NCBI RefSeq assembly: GCF_026537325.1 | Contig: NZ_JAFNMJ010000001.1 | Location: 620,001-684,000 of the forward strand | Source: Bifidobacterium sp. B4142 | Lineage (GTDB): Bacteria; Actinomycetota; Actinomycetes; Actinomycetales; Bifidobacteriaceae | Direction: 5' to 3' | DNA: 64,000 bases | Shown here: positions 1 to 8,703 of the stretch, piece after piece | Position numbering within the stretch: the stretch's first letter is position 1 | How the letters are laid out: each line of letters starts with the position of its first letter | The notes under the pieces: model-generated | What the model was told of the DNA's origin: nothing | The model's database searches: none | What the model saw: the letters and a program-made list of their open reading frames with translations, nothing else | Program-made: the position numbers and the translations under genes

Positions 1-318
1 GCATCTGGTGCTGGCTGTCGGCGGCCTTGCTTTCAATGTCTGTGCTGCCTGGCTTGTCCGGTGCGAGCTGGGCGGGTGTGAGGGGGGGGGGGATGCAGTA
101 TCCAGGGGCAAGGGCGAAGGCAGCGGCGACTGGGGGCTAGCCGGAGTGGTCGGCAGTATCGGTGCATTGGCTGATGGGTCCGTCTGTTGGCTTGTTGCCA
201 TCTGCTTCAGCGTGGTCGCCTCGGGCACGTTGGATCGGCTGGAAGTAGTGTTTGCCACAGCCAGGCTGCTCATGATCAGACTGGTGGGCAAGATAATAGC
301 CAGCAGAATACCAACCAT
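1..318 (-). CDS. Partial exported or membrane-anchored protein of unknown function (3' end outside window)
   Basis: An open frame of 106 codons runs from ATG 318 to the left edge without a stop. The first 30 or so residues form a hydrophobic segment (MVGILLAIILPTSLIM, then SSLAVA) that looks like a signal peptide. A Thr/Ser/Pro/Gln-rich linker typical of exported proteins follows. A GTG at 372 could extend the N-terminus by 18 residues (…RGWSTT), giving a better basic n-region. The frame crosses a run of 11 C on this strand (11 G at 82-92). After the run both the current frame and one neighbouring frame stay open, and the neighbouring frame (…TPAQLAPDKPGSTDIES) reads more like native coding sequence. 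The family is not recognised. Confidence 0.4.
   Translation of the reverse strand, partial: MVGILLAIILPTSLIMSSLAVANTTSSRSNVPEATTLKQMATSQQTDPSANAPILPTTPASPQSPLPSPLPLDTASPPPSHPPSSHRTSQAAQTLKARPPTASTRC
82..92. repeat. Homopolymeric G(11) tract inside a coding frame
   Basis: Eleven consecutive G on the plus strand, read as C on the minus strand within a Pro-encoding part of the partial exported-protein gene. Tracts of this length slip easily. One added C moves translation into an alternative open frame. It is either a contingency (phase-variation) tract or a length miscall. Confidence 0.85.
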
Positions 319-853
319 AGTTGTAGACCAGCCTCGTATAGACCTATGCCGAAGCGTAATATGTACAAACACTTCCCAAATAAATGTAGTTAAATGAAGA
401 AATTTCCCACGCTTCTGATGAACTACGCACCAGGAACCACCTGAGCACATGAGACAACGCTATCATCTGCATATCTCGGCCAATTCGAAAATCGATAGGA
501 GGTTTTGCTCTTTTTCCTCTTCCTAATATCGTAATAAGATATTATCGAGCCGACCAGCCTGATGCGGTCCATACTAAAGATGGTTCCATTAATTATTGGT
601 GAACCCATGTCAGCTATGCTATCGCCGATTGCCGTTCTTGTCCGGTTTGGGAATTGCCTTTGGCATCATATACGGCTCCGGCCCTATAGGCTTGTGGGTG
701 ATTCTGTTATTTATGTTGCTAGCACTCGCCTTTTTGGTGAGTGAAGTCATTTGCCAATTTTGGGTCGTACACGGTCGTATATTTAAACGCTGGGGGCGTT
801 TGATCACATATAACAAATCCCCTACTTTCTTGATCAGGGGCAAAGGCTTGTGG
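319..853. other. Gene-poor, AT-richer stretch
   Basis: No intact gene is convincing here. Base composition is clearly more AT-rich than the rest of the window, especially 340-560 and 760-835. The only protein-like signal is a hydrophobic open frame in two reading frames at 607-865, listed separately. No terminator, CRISPR or RNA gene was recognised. Confidence 0.5.
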
Positions 854-865
854 TGGGGTGGCTAA
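607..865 (+). pseudogene. Possible frame-broken small membrane protein
   Basis: Two adjacent frames make a sensible small membrane protein only when joined. The frame from ATG 607 reads MSAMLSPIAVLVRF. Near 650 the neighbouring frame continues with GLGIAFGIIYGSGPIGLW and a long hydrophobic run ending SEVICQFW, then a basic tail. A single-base change near the ggtttggg at 653-660 would fuse them. The second frame stops at 863-865, inside the 3' end of the convergent tRNA-His gene. No family is recognised; a chance open frame in AT-rich DNA is quite possible. Confidence 0.2.
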
Positions 866-930
866 CGCGGCTCGAACGCGCGACCTCCTGAACCACAATC
901 AGGTGCTCTACCAACTGAGCTATAGCCACC
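854..930 (-). tRNA. tRNA-His (GTG anticodon)
   Basis: The minus strand folds as a complete tRNA. The acceptor stem GTGGCTA (929-923) pairs with TAGCCAC (864-858). The anticodon stem-loop is CCTGA-TTGTGGT-TCAGG with anticodon GTG. The T-arm loop is GTTCGAG. An extra 5' G at 930 sits opposite the discriminator C at 857, which is the G-1 identity element specific to tRNA-His. CCA is encoded (856-854). It is an isolated tRNA, not part of a cluster. Confidence 0.95.
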
Positions 931-1061
931 ATGGTGAATCGACCCGCGATGCGGATCAATGCAACAGATGAAACTATACACGATGGCACGACATGGCACG
1001 CCGGTGAGGTGTGACCCATGCGATAAAAGCCAGGTTTTGTCTTGGCATATTTCATGCATAT

Positions 1062-1519
1062 TCAATTCGCGACCGCGGCCTCTACGTAAAAAGTTTCCAG
1101 CACCACCAGGGTCTTGTCGTCGGCGGCGAAGTCGGGATCATCCAGTGCCTGTCGCATGTTCTCTGAGGTCCAGAAGGACTCATGAGACTCTCGCCACTCC
1201 GCCAGACTTTTATGGCCTTCTCCTTCGTTCAGAACATGCTGCAGCGCGACCACGCCCAGTCGGGTCACTCTCACCGAGGCATATCTGAGGACGGCAACCG
1301 GTTGGTTATCTGAGTCCACTAAACTGTTCGTCGGCCGGAGGAGGGAAGTGGTTCATGATCATGGATGAACTCTGCCATAAGGCTGGTCGTAGCAGTTTTG
1401 CGCCCGTCCAGATTAGCCTCCACCAGGCGGTCGCGTTCTGGACCAGGGAAGACGAATTCATCCTTGGGTAGATTCCCAACATCTCGGGCTTCTATAGTCG
1501 GTACTTGTTTATTTGACAT
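1062..1519 (-). pseudogene. ASCH-domain protein, split by a 1-nt frameshift
   Basis: Two consecutive minus-strand frames (1519-1319 and 1319-1062) together give one ASCH-domain protein of about 150 residues. The N-terminal half has FVFPGPERDRLVEANLDGRKTA-type sequence followed by TTSL. The C-terminal half has VDSDNQPVAVL and the typical SLAEWRESHESFW motif, ending LVVLETFYVE. The break is at 1320-1323: the first frame ends GRRTV-stop. One extra T in the TTT run would read straight into LVDSDNQ. The ATG at 1519 lies within the end of the upstream glycosylase gene, so translation was probably coupled. ASCH folds are RNA/nucleotide-binding PUA relatives; the specific substrate is unknown. Either a real pseudogene or a homopolymer sequencing error. 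Confidence 0.8.
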
Positions 1520-2087
1520 AGTCGATGCGATTGTCTTGCCTTTTAGGCTCTTCGTTGTCGAGCGCTTTTCTTACGGGCTGGTAGGCCTTGATCAGATCAG
1601 CCAGACTCATAGCGGCGTTGGCAGGGCTGGTGGACGGCAGATTGATCATCGTCAGTCGATGCCCTTTCTCTTCCAGATCCGGCAGGCAGTAGCGACGGTA
1701 AAGCTGACCGGCCTTGCGTCCTGTAGTGAAAATGGTGCCGATCGGCGCACCATCCAGCAGATCGGCGATGTCGGTCGGCACCACCCCGGTGATGGAGGCA
1801 TCGGAGGCGCCGCAGATGTCGCATTCCTGAACGACATCCCAGAGCGCTATGCGGTGATTGAGGGCGAACCGAGCGCGGGCAGCCGGATCGAGCTCCGGAA
1901 CAGGCTGGTCGAAGAGTGCGGCCAGTACAGGCCAGAAGCGGTTGCGCGGAAACATGTAGTAGAAGCCAGCCTCGCGAGAACTTGGGCTGGGTATGGATCC
2001 AAGGATCAGCACACGGGACTGGTCATTCCAGACAGGCCCGAACCCGTGGGTGACGTGGGTGACATGTGTGGACGAACCTGCGATCAT
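1509..2087 (-). CDS. DNA-deoxyinosine (hypoxanthine) glycosylase, UDG superfamily
   Basis: A 192-residue member of the uracil-DNA glycosylase superfamily, nearest to the hypoxanthine-DNA glycosylase group (family 6). It would excise deaminated bases, starting base-excision repair. Visible hallmarks are VLILGSIPSPSSREAGF near residue 28, with YMFPRNRFWPVL directly after it. These are the catalytic-loop motifs of the family. The C-terminal NLPSTSPANA loop near residue 148 matches the leucine-intercalation region. Its ATG overlaps the stop of the upstream YwiC-like gene by 4 nt (ATGA), and it overlaps the following ASCH gene by 11 nt, so the three form one operon. Exact base specificity (hypoxanthine or uracil) is inferred from family resemblance. 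Confidence 0.85.
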   Translation of the reverse strand: MIAGSSTHVTHVTHGFGPVWNDQSRVLILGSIPSPSSREAGFYYMFPRNRFWPVLAALFDQPVPELDPAARARFALNHRIALWDVVQECDICGASDASITGVVPTDIADLLDGAPIGTIFTTGRKAGQLYRRYCLPDLEEKGHRLTMINLPSTSPANAAMSLADLIKAYQPVRKALDNEEPKRQDNRIDYVK

Positions 2088-3076
2088 GCGCCAAGCAGAC
2101 TAGTCAGAGACGCGGTCATCACATCAGCCTGAGCGACCACCAGAATGAAGACCAGCAGACTGGTTGCACATTCAACCAGGCCCACATACAAAATGGGAAT
2201 GCGGCGCCGACGGGAGATGGCAGGCAGCAGGGCCGCACGCACCAGCAAAACCAGGCCGGTCAGCAGAGGCCACCATCCTGCGGTGTGCACCATGGCGACC
2301 CCGATCAGGCAGAGGGCTAGGTTCCAAGTCAGCGAAAGCAGGTAGCACCAGGTCTTGCCACGCTCCCGGATCATGGTTTTGACGAAGATGACCGACCCGA
2401 ACTGGGTCACAGCGAAGACCGCTGCACTGACCACTCCGATCGATGGCAGGGAGGCGCTTGGCAGGAATCCGCTGGCAAAGCAGTCCACTGCAGGATTCGG
2501 TTGGCATCCAGAGTAGCTGGTGTTGGCACCTGTCAGACCCGATTCCGGCTTCTGGAATCGTGACCCTAAGGAAACGACGATCAGACAGAGCATGCAGGCT
2601 GCAATCACGGCTACGGCATCGTTCCACCAAGAGCGCTCCGTGCGCATCCAGGCGGCGGCAAAGTTCAGCACGCCCAGCACCAGGTAGAACGGGGCCCATC
2701 GCAGGAGCCCAGGGGTGCCGACCAACAGGATCAGCCCGGTCACAGCCGTGAGCAGAGCGTATCCCAAAGCCAGTGGCGCGAATCTGGCAGCTCGGTGCGA
2801 AACCATCCACCGCGAGCCCGTGAACTCAAAGCAGTAGCAGAAAGCCCAAGCGACCATGAGCAGCAGGCTCCTCCAGGTTGGGCCTCCGACCAGCAGCCCA
2901 GCCAGGCCCGGCATCAAGGCCATGGCCCAGCCGCCTATCTGGTCGGGTATCCATAAACGACGCCACTGTCGACCCTTGGACCCTGATCCGGTCGGTTTTG
3001 CTGATTTGCAGGCTCGAGGGCTCGGTCTGCTGCCGTTTGATCCGGCTGCCTTGACCCTTTCTGCGTCTGTAAGCAT
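2084..3076 (-). CDS. YwiC-like integral membrane protein
   Basis: A 330-residue membrane protein with a basic 45-residue cytoplasmic N-terminus. The YwiC-family opening motif WIPDQIGGWAMALMPGLAG follows, and then about nine hydrophobic segments to the C-terminus. A polar loop of about 45 residues near residue 185-230 (PESGLTG to FLPSASLPS) contains two cysteines and may face outside. The family's function is not established. It heads the minus-strand operon with the DNA glycosylase and ASCH genes, through an ATGA overlap at 2084-2087. The start ATG 3076 has only a weak ribosome site (GATAAG). Confidence 0.75.
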   Translation of the reverse strand: MLTDAERVKAAGSNGSRPSPRACKSAKPTGSGSKGRQWRRLWIPDQIGGWAMALMPGLAGLLVGGPTWRSLLLMVAWAFCYCFEFTGSRWMVSHRAARFAPLALGYALLTAVTGLILLVGTPGLLRWAPFYLVLGVLNFAAAWMRTERSWWNDAVAVIAACMLCLIVVSLGSRFQKPESGLTGANTSYSGCQPNPAVDCFASGFLPSASLPSIGVVSAAVFAVTQFGSVIFVKTMIRERGKTWCYLLSLTWNLALCLIGVAMVHTAGWWPLLTGLVLLVRAALLPAISRRRRIPILYVGLVECATSLLVFILVVAQADVMTASLTSLLGA

Positions 3077-3196
3077 ACTTATCAGCCTACGCCCCGGTAT
3101 GGCTGTCGCCGCCTCTTCCGTAATGCAGACTCAGTCAATATCATGGTCGAAGGAGTCATGGGGATCATACGGGTCCCTGGTTTCAGGAGGCGGATG

Positions 3197-3565
3197 ATGG
3201 GTCAGGTGGATATTAAACGCGTATACGAGCAGGCCGCTGACGAGGACGGGGTCCGCATCCTGGTCGACAGGCTCTGGCCGCGCGGCGTCAGCAAGGAGCG
3301 GGCAGCCCTGTCCGGCTGGCTCAAGGATGTTGCGCCCAGTCCGGATCTGCGGCGCTGGTGGCACCATGATCCGGACCGCTTCGAGGACTTTGCACGCCGC
3401 TACTGCATTGAGCTGGATGACAATCCCGCCCTGGAGGATCTGCTGAGCATCGCGCGTGAACATGATCGGACAACACTGGTTTATGCAGCCAAGGACCCAG
3501 CCGTCAACCATGCCCTGATCCTGCGTGACTACGTCCGCCAGGCCCTTGACAAGGAAGATAAGTAG
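3197..3565 (+). CDS. DUF488 (YeaO-like) family protein
   Basis: A 122-residue soluble protein of the DUF488 family. The diagnostic VDRLWPRGVSKE motif is near residue 22. The second family motif, WWHHDPDRFEDFARRY, is near residue 52, and the conserved TTLVYAAKD strand is near residue 93. Function is unestablished. GGAGG at 3186-3190 lies 6 nt before ATG 3197; ATG 3194 is also in frame but too close. The frame continues upstream to 3143, but that would add a non-conserved 18-residue leader. Transcribed alone, divergent from the YwiC operon. Confidence 0.85.
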   Translation: MGQVDIKRVYEQAADEDGVRILVDRLWPRGVSKERAALSGWLKDVAPSPDLRRWWHHDPDRFEDFARRYCIELDDNPALEDLLSIAREHDRTTLVYAAKDPAVNHALILRDYVRQALDKEDK

Positions 3566-4073
3566 ACGCTGACCATTCACAAATGTCAGAGCATTTCCGG
3601 ACGCTGGCCTTGATGTTTCTGGTGACTATATTTACCGATCCAGATGTGTTTTTCCGATACCTATATATGGATACCTATATATGTGTATAGTAGGAAACTG
3701 CCATAGACGGGTACCTCATTATAGGTATCTGTAAATATAAGGCATGTGCAAGGATCTCCCATTAACGGTTTCAGTGCGGCATTGCAGCGAGCACAGCCTA
3801 GAGCATACTTCCAAGTGCGAGACATGGACATGTCTGCCCCGATGATATACTTTTCAACGTGTGTGCCGACAGCATGCCTTATGTTACAGGTGGGCTCGTC
3901 GGGGTATCCCCGGATCCGAAGAGTGCGGACAGCAATGCCCAGCAGGAGGATCAGGGGCCATCGGGCCGGTGGACAGTGGCTGATCTCTCCTTTTGGGAGC
4001 GACTGCGGCTGCGGTGCGGCGGTCTCGCAGTGCAAACGAAGACAAGTTCATCGAAGGAATCGGAGAGAGTCAG
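3566..4073 (+). other. Long untranslated leader / intergenic region before rpsL
   Basis: About 500 nt separate the DUF488 gene from rpsL. No convincing gene is present on either strand. 3590-3760 is AT-rich and holds a tandem 14-bp repeat with an inverted copy, listed separately. Weak sigma-70-like boxes can be found (for example TTGCAG/CATACT near 3783-3810), but none is compelling. The region presumably carries the promoter and leader of the ribosomal protein operon. Confidence 0.5.
3656..3683. repeat. Exact tandem 14-bp repeat GATACCTATATATG x2 with an inverted partner
   Basis: gatacctatatatg occurs at 3656-3669 and again directly at 3670-3683. An inverted copy, tataggtatc, lies at 3720-3729 and can pair over 10 bp with either repeat. 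The two hairpins would be mutually exclusive in RNA; in DNA the elements look like operator half-sites. Its role is unknown. It lies about 390 nt before the rpsL start. Confidence 0.75.
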
Positions 4074-4445
4074 TTGCCAACAATTGAACAGCTCGTCCGC
4101 AAAGGGCGTAAGGCCAAGCCTCGCAAGTCGAAGACTTTGGCGCTTAAGGGCAGCCCGTTGCGTCGCGGCGTATGCACCCGTGTTTACACCACCACCCCCA
4201 AGAAGCCGAATTCGGCTCTGCGGAAGGTTGCCCGTGTCCGTCTGAGCTCCGGCATTGAGGTTTCCGCCTACATCCCCGGCGAGGGCCACAACCTGCAGGA
4301 GCACTCCATCGTGCTGGTGCGCGGCGGACGTGTCAAGGATCTGCCCGGCGTGCGCTACCACATCGTGCGCGGTGCGTTGGATACCCAGGGAGTCAAGGAT
4401 CGCAAGCAGGGCCGTTCCCTGTACGGAGCAAAGAAGGCCAAGTAA
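4074..4445 (+). CDS. rpsL: 30S ribosomal protein S12
   Basis: A 123-residue S12, the decoding-centre protein of the small subunit. It starts [11 protein letters not shown] and carries the conserved [17 protein letters not shown] segment and the [12 protein letters not shown] loop. Lys in PKKPNS and in RVKDLPG is the usual streptomycin-sensitive form. The start is TTG at 4074, preceded by GGAGAGAG at 4062-4069. No ATG or GTG in frame gives the family N-terminus, and longer frames would add unrelated residues. It is the first gene of the rpsL-rpsG-fusA operon, with rpsG starting 3 nt after its stop. Confidence 0.97.
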   Translation: MPTIEQLVRKGRKAKPRKSKTLALKGSPLRRGVCTRVYTTTPKKPNSALRKVARVRLSSGIEVSAYIPGEGHNLQEHSIVLVRGGRVKDLPGVRYHIVRGALDTQGVKDRKQGRSLYGAKKAK

Positions 4446-4448
4446 TAC

Positions 4449-4919
4449 ATGTCACGCAAAGGACCAGCTAAAAAGCACCAGCTCCTGCCCGATCCCATCT
4501 ACGGTTCCACCGTGGTGGCCCAGCTGATCAACAAGATCCTGCTGGACGGCAAAAAGTCCATCGCTGAGAACATCGTCTACACCGCTCTGGAGCAGGTCAA
4601 GGAGAAGACCGACCAGGAGCCTGTGGCCGTGCTCAAGCGCGCCTTGGACAACATTCGTCCCAGCCTGGAGGTCCGCAGCCGTCGTGTCGGCGGCGCCACC
4701 TACCAGGTCCCCGTCGAGGTCAAGCCGAACCGCGCCAATACGCTCTCGTTGCGGTGGCTGACCGATTACAGCCGCGCCCGTCGTGAGAAGACCATGTCGG
4801 AGCGGCTGGCCAACGAGATCCTTGATGCCTCCAACGGCCTGGGTGCCGCGGTCAAGCGCCGCGAGGACACCCACAAGATGGCCGAGGCCAACAAGGCGTT
4901 CGCCCACTATCGCTGGTAA
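4449..4919 (+). CDS. rpsG: 30S ribosomal protein S7
   Basis: A 156-residue S7, which nucleates assembly of the 30S head by binding the 3' domain of 16S rRNA and contacts the E-site tRNA. It begins [10 protein letters not shown] and contains the signature [21 protein letters not shown]-type region followed by KSIAE. The conserved [14 protein letters not shown] loop and the terminal AFAHYRW are also present. Length is standard. It sits tightly between rpsL and fusA; the ribosome site lies in the last codons of rpsL (AAGAAGG). Confidence 0.97.
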   Translation: MSRKGPAKKHQLLPDPIYGSTVVAQLINKILLDGKKSIAENIVYTALEQVKEKTDQEPVAVLKRALDNIRPSLEVRSRRVGGATYQVPVEVKPNRANTLSLRWLTDYSRARREKTMSERLANEILDASNGLGAAVKRREDTHKMAEANKAFAHYRW

Positions 4920-4945
4920 TCCCAAGAGAGCGAGAACAAGGAATT

Positions 4946-7072
4946 ATGGCACAAGACGTGCTCACGGACCTGACCAAGGTCCGCAACATCGGCATCATGG
5001 CCCACATCGATGCCGGCAAGACAACGACGACCGAGCGTATCCTCTACTACACCGGCGTCAATTACAAGATCGGCGAGACCCACGATGGCGCCTCCACTAT
5101 GGACTGGATGGATCAGGAGAAGGAACGTGGCATCACGATTACCTCCGCCGCCATCACGGCCTTCTGGAACCGTCAGTCTCACGATTCTGAGGACCGCTAC
5201 CAGATCAACATCATCGACACTCCCGGCCACGTGGACTTCACCGCCGAGGTGGAGCGCTCCCTGCGCGTGCTCGATGGAGCTGTGGCGGTGTTCGACGGCA
5301 AGGAGGGCGTGGAGCCCCAGTCCGAGACCGTCTGGCGTCAGGCTGACAAGTATGGCGTGCCCCGCATCTGCTTCATCAACAAGATGGACAAGCTGGGTGC
5401 CGACTTCTACTACTCGGTGGACACCATCAAAGACAAGTTGGGCGTCAAGCCGCTGGTCATGCAGTTGCCCATCGGCGCTGAGAGCGACTTCCACGGCGTG
5501 GTCGACCTGGTTCGCATGGTGGCCTACTACTGGAAGGACGAGGCCGACCTAGGCGCCAAGTATGAGACCATCGACATCCCCGATGATCTCAAGGACAAGG
5601 CCGAGCAGTACCACACCGAGCTGCTCGAGGCCGTGGCCGAGTCGGACGAGGACCTGCTTGAGAAGTACCTGGGCGGCGAAGAGATCTCCCAGCAGGAGAT
5701 CCGCACCGCAGTGCGCAAGATGACCATCGAGCAGTCAGCCTTCCCGGTCTTCTGCGGATCCGCTTTCAAGGACAAGGGCGTGCAGCCCATGTTGGACGCG
5801 GTCGTGGACTACCTGCCCAGCCCCGAGGACGTGCCGGCCATCAAGGGCTACAAGATCGGCGACGAGTCCGTCGAGATCGATCGCAAGCCCACCGTGGACG
5901 AACCTTTCTCAGCCCTTGCATTCAAGGTGGCCACCCACCCCTTCTATGGCAAGCTGATCTATGTGCGCGTCTACTCCGGCAAGGTGGCTCAGGGCGAAAC
6001 GGTCCTGGACTCCACCAAGGACAAGAAGGAGCGCGTCGGCAAGCTCTTCCAGATGCACTCCAACAAGGAGAATCCGGTCGATGAGGCCATCGCCGGCAAC
6101 ATCTACGCCTTCGTCGGGCTCAAGAACGTCACCACTGGTGATACCCTGTGCGACGAGAAGGCGCCGCTGGTGCTGGAATCCATGACCTTCCCCGATCCTG
6201 TGATCGAGGTGGCCGTGGAGCCTAAGACCAAGGCCGACCAGGAGAAGATGGGCATCGCCCTGCAGAAGCTCTCCGAGGAGGATCCCACCTTCCAGGTCAA
6301 GACCGACGAAGAGTCCGGCCAGACCCTGATCTCCGGCATGGGCGAGCTCCAGCTGGACATCCTGGTGGACCGCATGCGTCGCGAGTTCCATGTGGAGTGC
6401 AACGTGGGCAAGCCCCAGGTGGCCTACCGCGAGACCATCCGCAAGCCCGTCATGAACCAGGAATACACCCACAAGAAGCAGACCGGCGGTTCCGGCCAGT
6501 TCGCCAAGGTGCTCATGAACTTCGAGCCCTTGGATACTTCTGAGGGCGAATCCTACATCTTCGAGAACAAGGTCACCGGCGGCCACATCACCAAGGAGTT
6601 CATCCCCTCGGTCGATGCTGGTGTGCAGGAGGCCATGGAGTCCGGCGTGCTGGCAGGCTTCCCGGTCGTGGGCGTTAAGGCGACCCTGACCGACGGCCAG
6701 ATCCACGAGGTCGACTCTTCGGAGATGGCCTTCAAGATTGCAGGCTCCATGTGCTTCAAGGAGGCTGCTCCCAAGGCCAAGCCCGTCATCCTCGAGCCTA
6801 TTATGGCTGTGGAGGTCCGTACTCCCGAGGAGTACATGGGCGACGTCATGGGCGACATCAACTCCCGGCGTGGCTCCATCCAGTCCATGACCGACGCCAC
6901 CGGTGTCAAGGTCATCGACGCCAAGGTGCCCCTGTCGGAGATGTTCGGCTATATTGGCGACCTCAGGTCCAAGACCCAGGGGCGCGCCATGTTCACCATG
7001 CAGATGGACTCCTACGCTGAGGTCCCCAAGGCCGTCAGCGACGAGATCATCAAGGCCCAGCGGGGCGAGTAA
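4946..7072 (+). CDS. fusA: Elongation factor G
   Basis: A 708-residue translational GTPase that drives ribosomal translocation and, with RRF, recycling. The GTP-binding motifs are all visible: [13 protein letters not shown] (G1, about residue 18), RGITITSAA (G2), DTPGHVDF (G3) and NKMD (G4). Domains II-V follow, with the C-terminal [10 protein letters not shown] and [15 protein letters not shown] segments typical of EF-G. It is co-transcribed with rpsL and rpsG, with a 26-nt gap to rpsG holding CAAGGAA. Confidence 0.97.
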   Translation: MAQDVLTDLTKVRNIGIMAHIDAGKTTTTERILYYTGVNYKIGETHDGASTMDWMDQEKERGITITSAAITAFWNRQSHDSEDRYQINIIDTPGHVDFTAEVERSLRVLDGAVAVFDGKEGVEPQSETVWRQADKYGVPRICFINKMDKLGADFYYSVDTIKDKLGVKPLVMQLPIGAESDFHGVVDLVRMVAYYWKDEADLGAKYETIDIPDDLKDKAEQYHTELLEAVAESDEDLLEKYLGGEEISQQEIRTAVRKMTIEQSAFPVFCGSAFKDKGVQPMLDAVVDYLPSPEDVPAIKGYKIGDESVEIDRKPTVDEPFSALAFKVATHPFYGKLIYVRVYSGKVAQGETVLDSTKDKKERVGKLFQMHSNKENPVDEAIAGNIYAFVGLKNVTTGDTLCDEKAPLVLESMTFPDPVIEVAVEPKTKADQEKMGIALQKLSEEDPTFQVKTDEESGQTLISGMGELQLDILVDRMRREFHVECNVGKPQVAYRETIRKPVMNQEYTHKKQTGGSGQFAKVLMNFEPLDTSEGESYIFENKVTGGHITKEFIPSVDAGVQEAMESGVLAGFPVVGVKATLTDGQIHEVDSSEMAFKIAGSMCFKEAAPKAKPVILEPIMAVEVRTPEEYMGDVMGDINSRRGSIQSMTDATGVKVIDAKVPLSEMFGYIGDLRSKTQGRAMFTMQMDSYAEVPKAVSDEIIKAQRGE

Positions 7073-7132
7073 TGCCGGTCCGGTCCGCCGCTACTGCGGG
7101 CCGCCGCAAAAAGGCTCTTCTGTCACAAGTCG

Positions 7133-7152
7133 GCGCTACACTCTTGTAGCGC
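7133..7152 (+). promoter_or_regulatory. Perfect 7-bp hairpin in the fusA-tuf spacer
   Basis: GCGCTAC (7133-7139) and GTAGCGC (7146-7152) form a perfect stem with a 6-nt loop in the 195-nt fusA-tuf gap. No T-run follows, so it is not a classic intrinsic terminator. It may be an attenuator, processing site or protein site separating tuf expression from the ribosomal operon. Confidence 0.4.
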
Positions 7153-7267
7153 TGACTGGGCGGAGGGCAAAAGTGGCAAAGAACCCGATAACCCAGTAAT
7201 ATGTAGCGAGTGCTCTGTGCGTGGTTCGTGCAGGCAACCTACGAGACGTCCAGGAGGACAAAACACA

Positions 7268-8467
7268 ATGGCAAAGGAAAAGTACGAGCGGAACAAGCCG
7301 CACGTTAACATTGGCACCATCGGCCACGTCGATCACGGCAAGACCACCCTGACCGCGGCCATCTCCAAGGTGCTGCACGAGGAGTACCCGGACGTCAACC
7401 CCGAGTACGATTTCGCTCAGATTGATGCTGCTCCTGAGGAGAAGGAGCGCGGCATCACCATCAACATCGCGCACATCGAGTACCAGACTGCCAAGCGCCA
7501 TTACGCCCACGTGGACTGCCCCGGACACGCCGACTTCGTCAAGAACATGATCACCGGCGCTGCTCAGATGGATGGCGCCATCCTGGTGGTCGCCGCCACT
7601 GACGGCCCCATGGCCCAGACTCGCGAGCACGTGCTGCTGGCCCGCCAGGTCGGCGTGCCGAAGATCCTGGTCGCCCTGAACAAGTGCGACATGGTCGACG
7701 ACGAAGAGCTGATCGAGCTGGTCGAGGAAGAAGTCCGCGATCTGCTGGACGAGAACGGTTTCGATCGCGACTGCCCTGTCATCCGCACCTCCGCCTATGG
7801 CGCCCTGCATGACGATGCCCCTGACCACGACAAGTGGGTTCAGACCATCAAGGACCTCATGGATGCCGTCGACGACTACATCCCCACCCCGGTCCACGAC
7901 CTGGACAAGCCCTTCCTGATGCCCATCGAGGATGTCTTCACCATCTCCGGCCGTGGCACCGTGGTGACCGGCCGTGTCGAGCGTGGCAAGCTGCCCGTGA
8001 ACACCAACGTGGAGATCGTCGGTCTGCGTGAGACCCAGTCCACCACCGTCACCTCCATCGAGACCTTCCACAAGCAGATGGACGAGGCTGAGGCTGGCGA
8101 CAACACCGGCCTGCTGCTGCGCGGCATCGGCCGTGAGGACGTTGAGCGCGGCCAGGTTGTGGCTGCTCCCGGCACCGTGACCCCTCACCACAAGTTCGAG
8201 GGCGAGGTCTACGTGCTGACCAAGGACGAGGGTGGACGCCACTCGCCGTTCTTCTCCAACTACCGTCCGCAGTTCTACTTCCGGACCACCGACGTCACCG
8301 GCGTCATCACCCTGCCCGAAGGCGTGGAGATGGTTCAGCCCGGCGATCACGCCACCTTCTCTGTCGAACTGATCCAGCCCGTCGCCATGGAAGAGGGCCT
8401 GACCTTCGCTGTTCGTGAAGGCGGCCACACGGTTGGCTCAGGCCGAGTCACCAAGGTCATCGAGTAG
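7268..8467 (+). CDS. tuf: Elongation factor Tu
   Basis: A 399-residue EF-Tu, which delivers aminoacyl-tRNA to the ribosome. G motifs are [10 protein letters not shown] (about residue 20), [13 protein letters not shown] and NKCD. The C-terminal beta-barrel domains include the conserved [12 protein letters not shown] and [10 protein letters not shown] segments. ATG 7268 is preceded by CCAGGAGGA at 7249-7257; a longer frame from 7217 would add non-conserved residues. It is separated from fusA by 195 nt and has its own strong hairpin terminator, so it is probably also expressed as a single gene. Confidence 0.97.
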   Translation: MAKEKYERNKPHVNIGTIGHVDHGKTTLTAAISKVLHEEYPDVNPEYDFAQIDAAPEEKERGITINIAHIEYQTAKRHYAHVDCPGHADFVKNMITGAAQMDGAILVVAATDGPMAQTREHVLLARQVGVPKILVALNKCDMVDDEELIELVEEEVRDLLDENGFDRDCPVIRTSAYGALHDDAPDHDKWVQTIKDLMDAVDDYIPTPVHDLDKPFLMPIEDVFTISGRGTVVTGRVERGKLPVNTNVEIVGLRETQSTTVTSIETFHKQMDEAEAGDNTGLLLRGIGREDVERGQVVAAPGTVTPHHKFEGEVYVLTKDEGGRHSPFFSNYRPQFYFRTTDVTGVITLPEGVEMVQPGDHATFSVELIQPVAMEEGLTFAVREGGHTVGSGRVTKVIE

Positions 8468-8501
8468 GATTGCCTGTCGCTTATCGACACAATCCGATGA
8501 C

Positions 8502-8535
8502 GGGGCCCGGAATCCTTTCTGTGATTCCGGGCCCC
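8502..8535 (+). terminator. Transcription terminator hairpin after tuf
   Basis: A perfect 13-bp stem, GGGGCCCGGAATC (8502-8514) with GATTCCGGGCCCC (8523-8535), with an 8-nt loop, 34 nt after the tuf stop. No U-tract follows; the stem is strong enough to act as a pausing or processing structure. Confidence 0.75.
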
Positions 8536-8703
8536 GCCCATATCCGGCAGGCCTCGCCGCCGGGCCAGCCCCGGTGTTCATGCGCCGTGGCATAATAGGC
8601 GAGGATTTATCGCGAGCGGGCTGGATCCTGTGTGGCCCGGTGCTTTCGGCAGATGGCCAGGAGCCCTCCGAAGGAACGTTCATAAGAATGAGGTGGTATC
8701 AAG

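Noticed and set aside
8-397. Plus-strand open frame of 129 codons at the left edge
   Set aside because: Gly/Cys-rich and unlike any family; it is antisense to a frame with a signal-peptide-like N-terminus and normal linker composition.
3746-4087. Open frames on both strands in the rpsL leader (also 3661-4035)
   Set aside because: No ribosome site, no domain, composition unlike neighbours, and they overlap the rpsL start.
7136-8428. Long open frame antisense to tuf (430 codons)
   Set aside because: Strong codon bias of tuf leaves the opposite strand open; composition (Val/Leu/Gly/His-rich, no motif) is that of a shadow.
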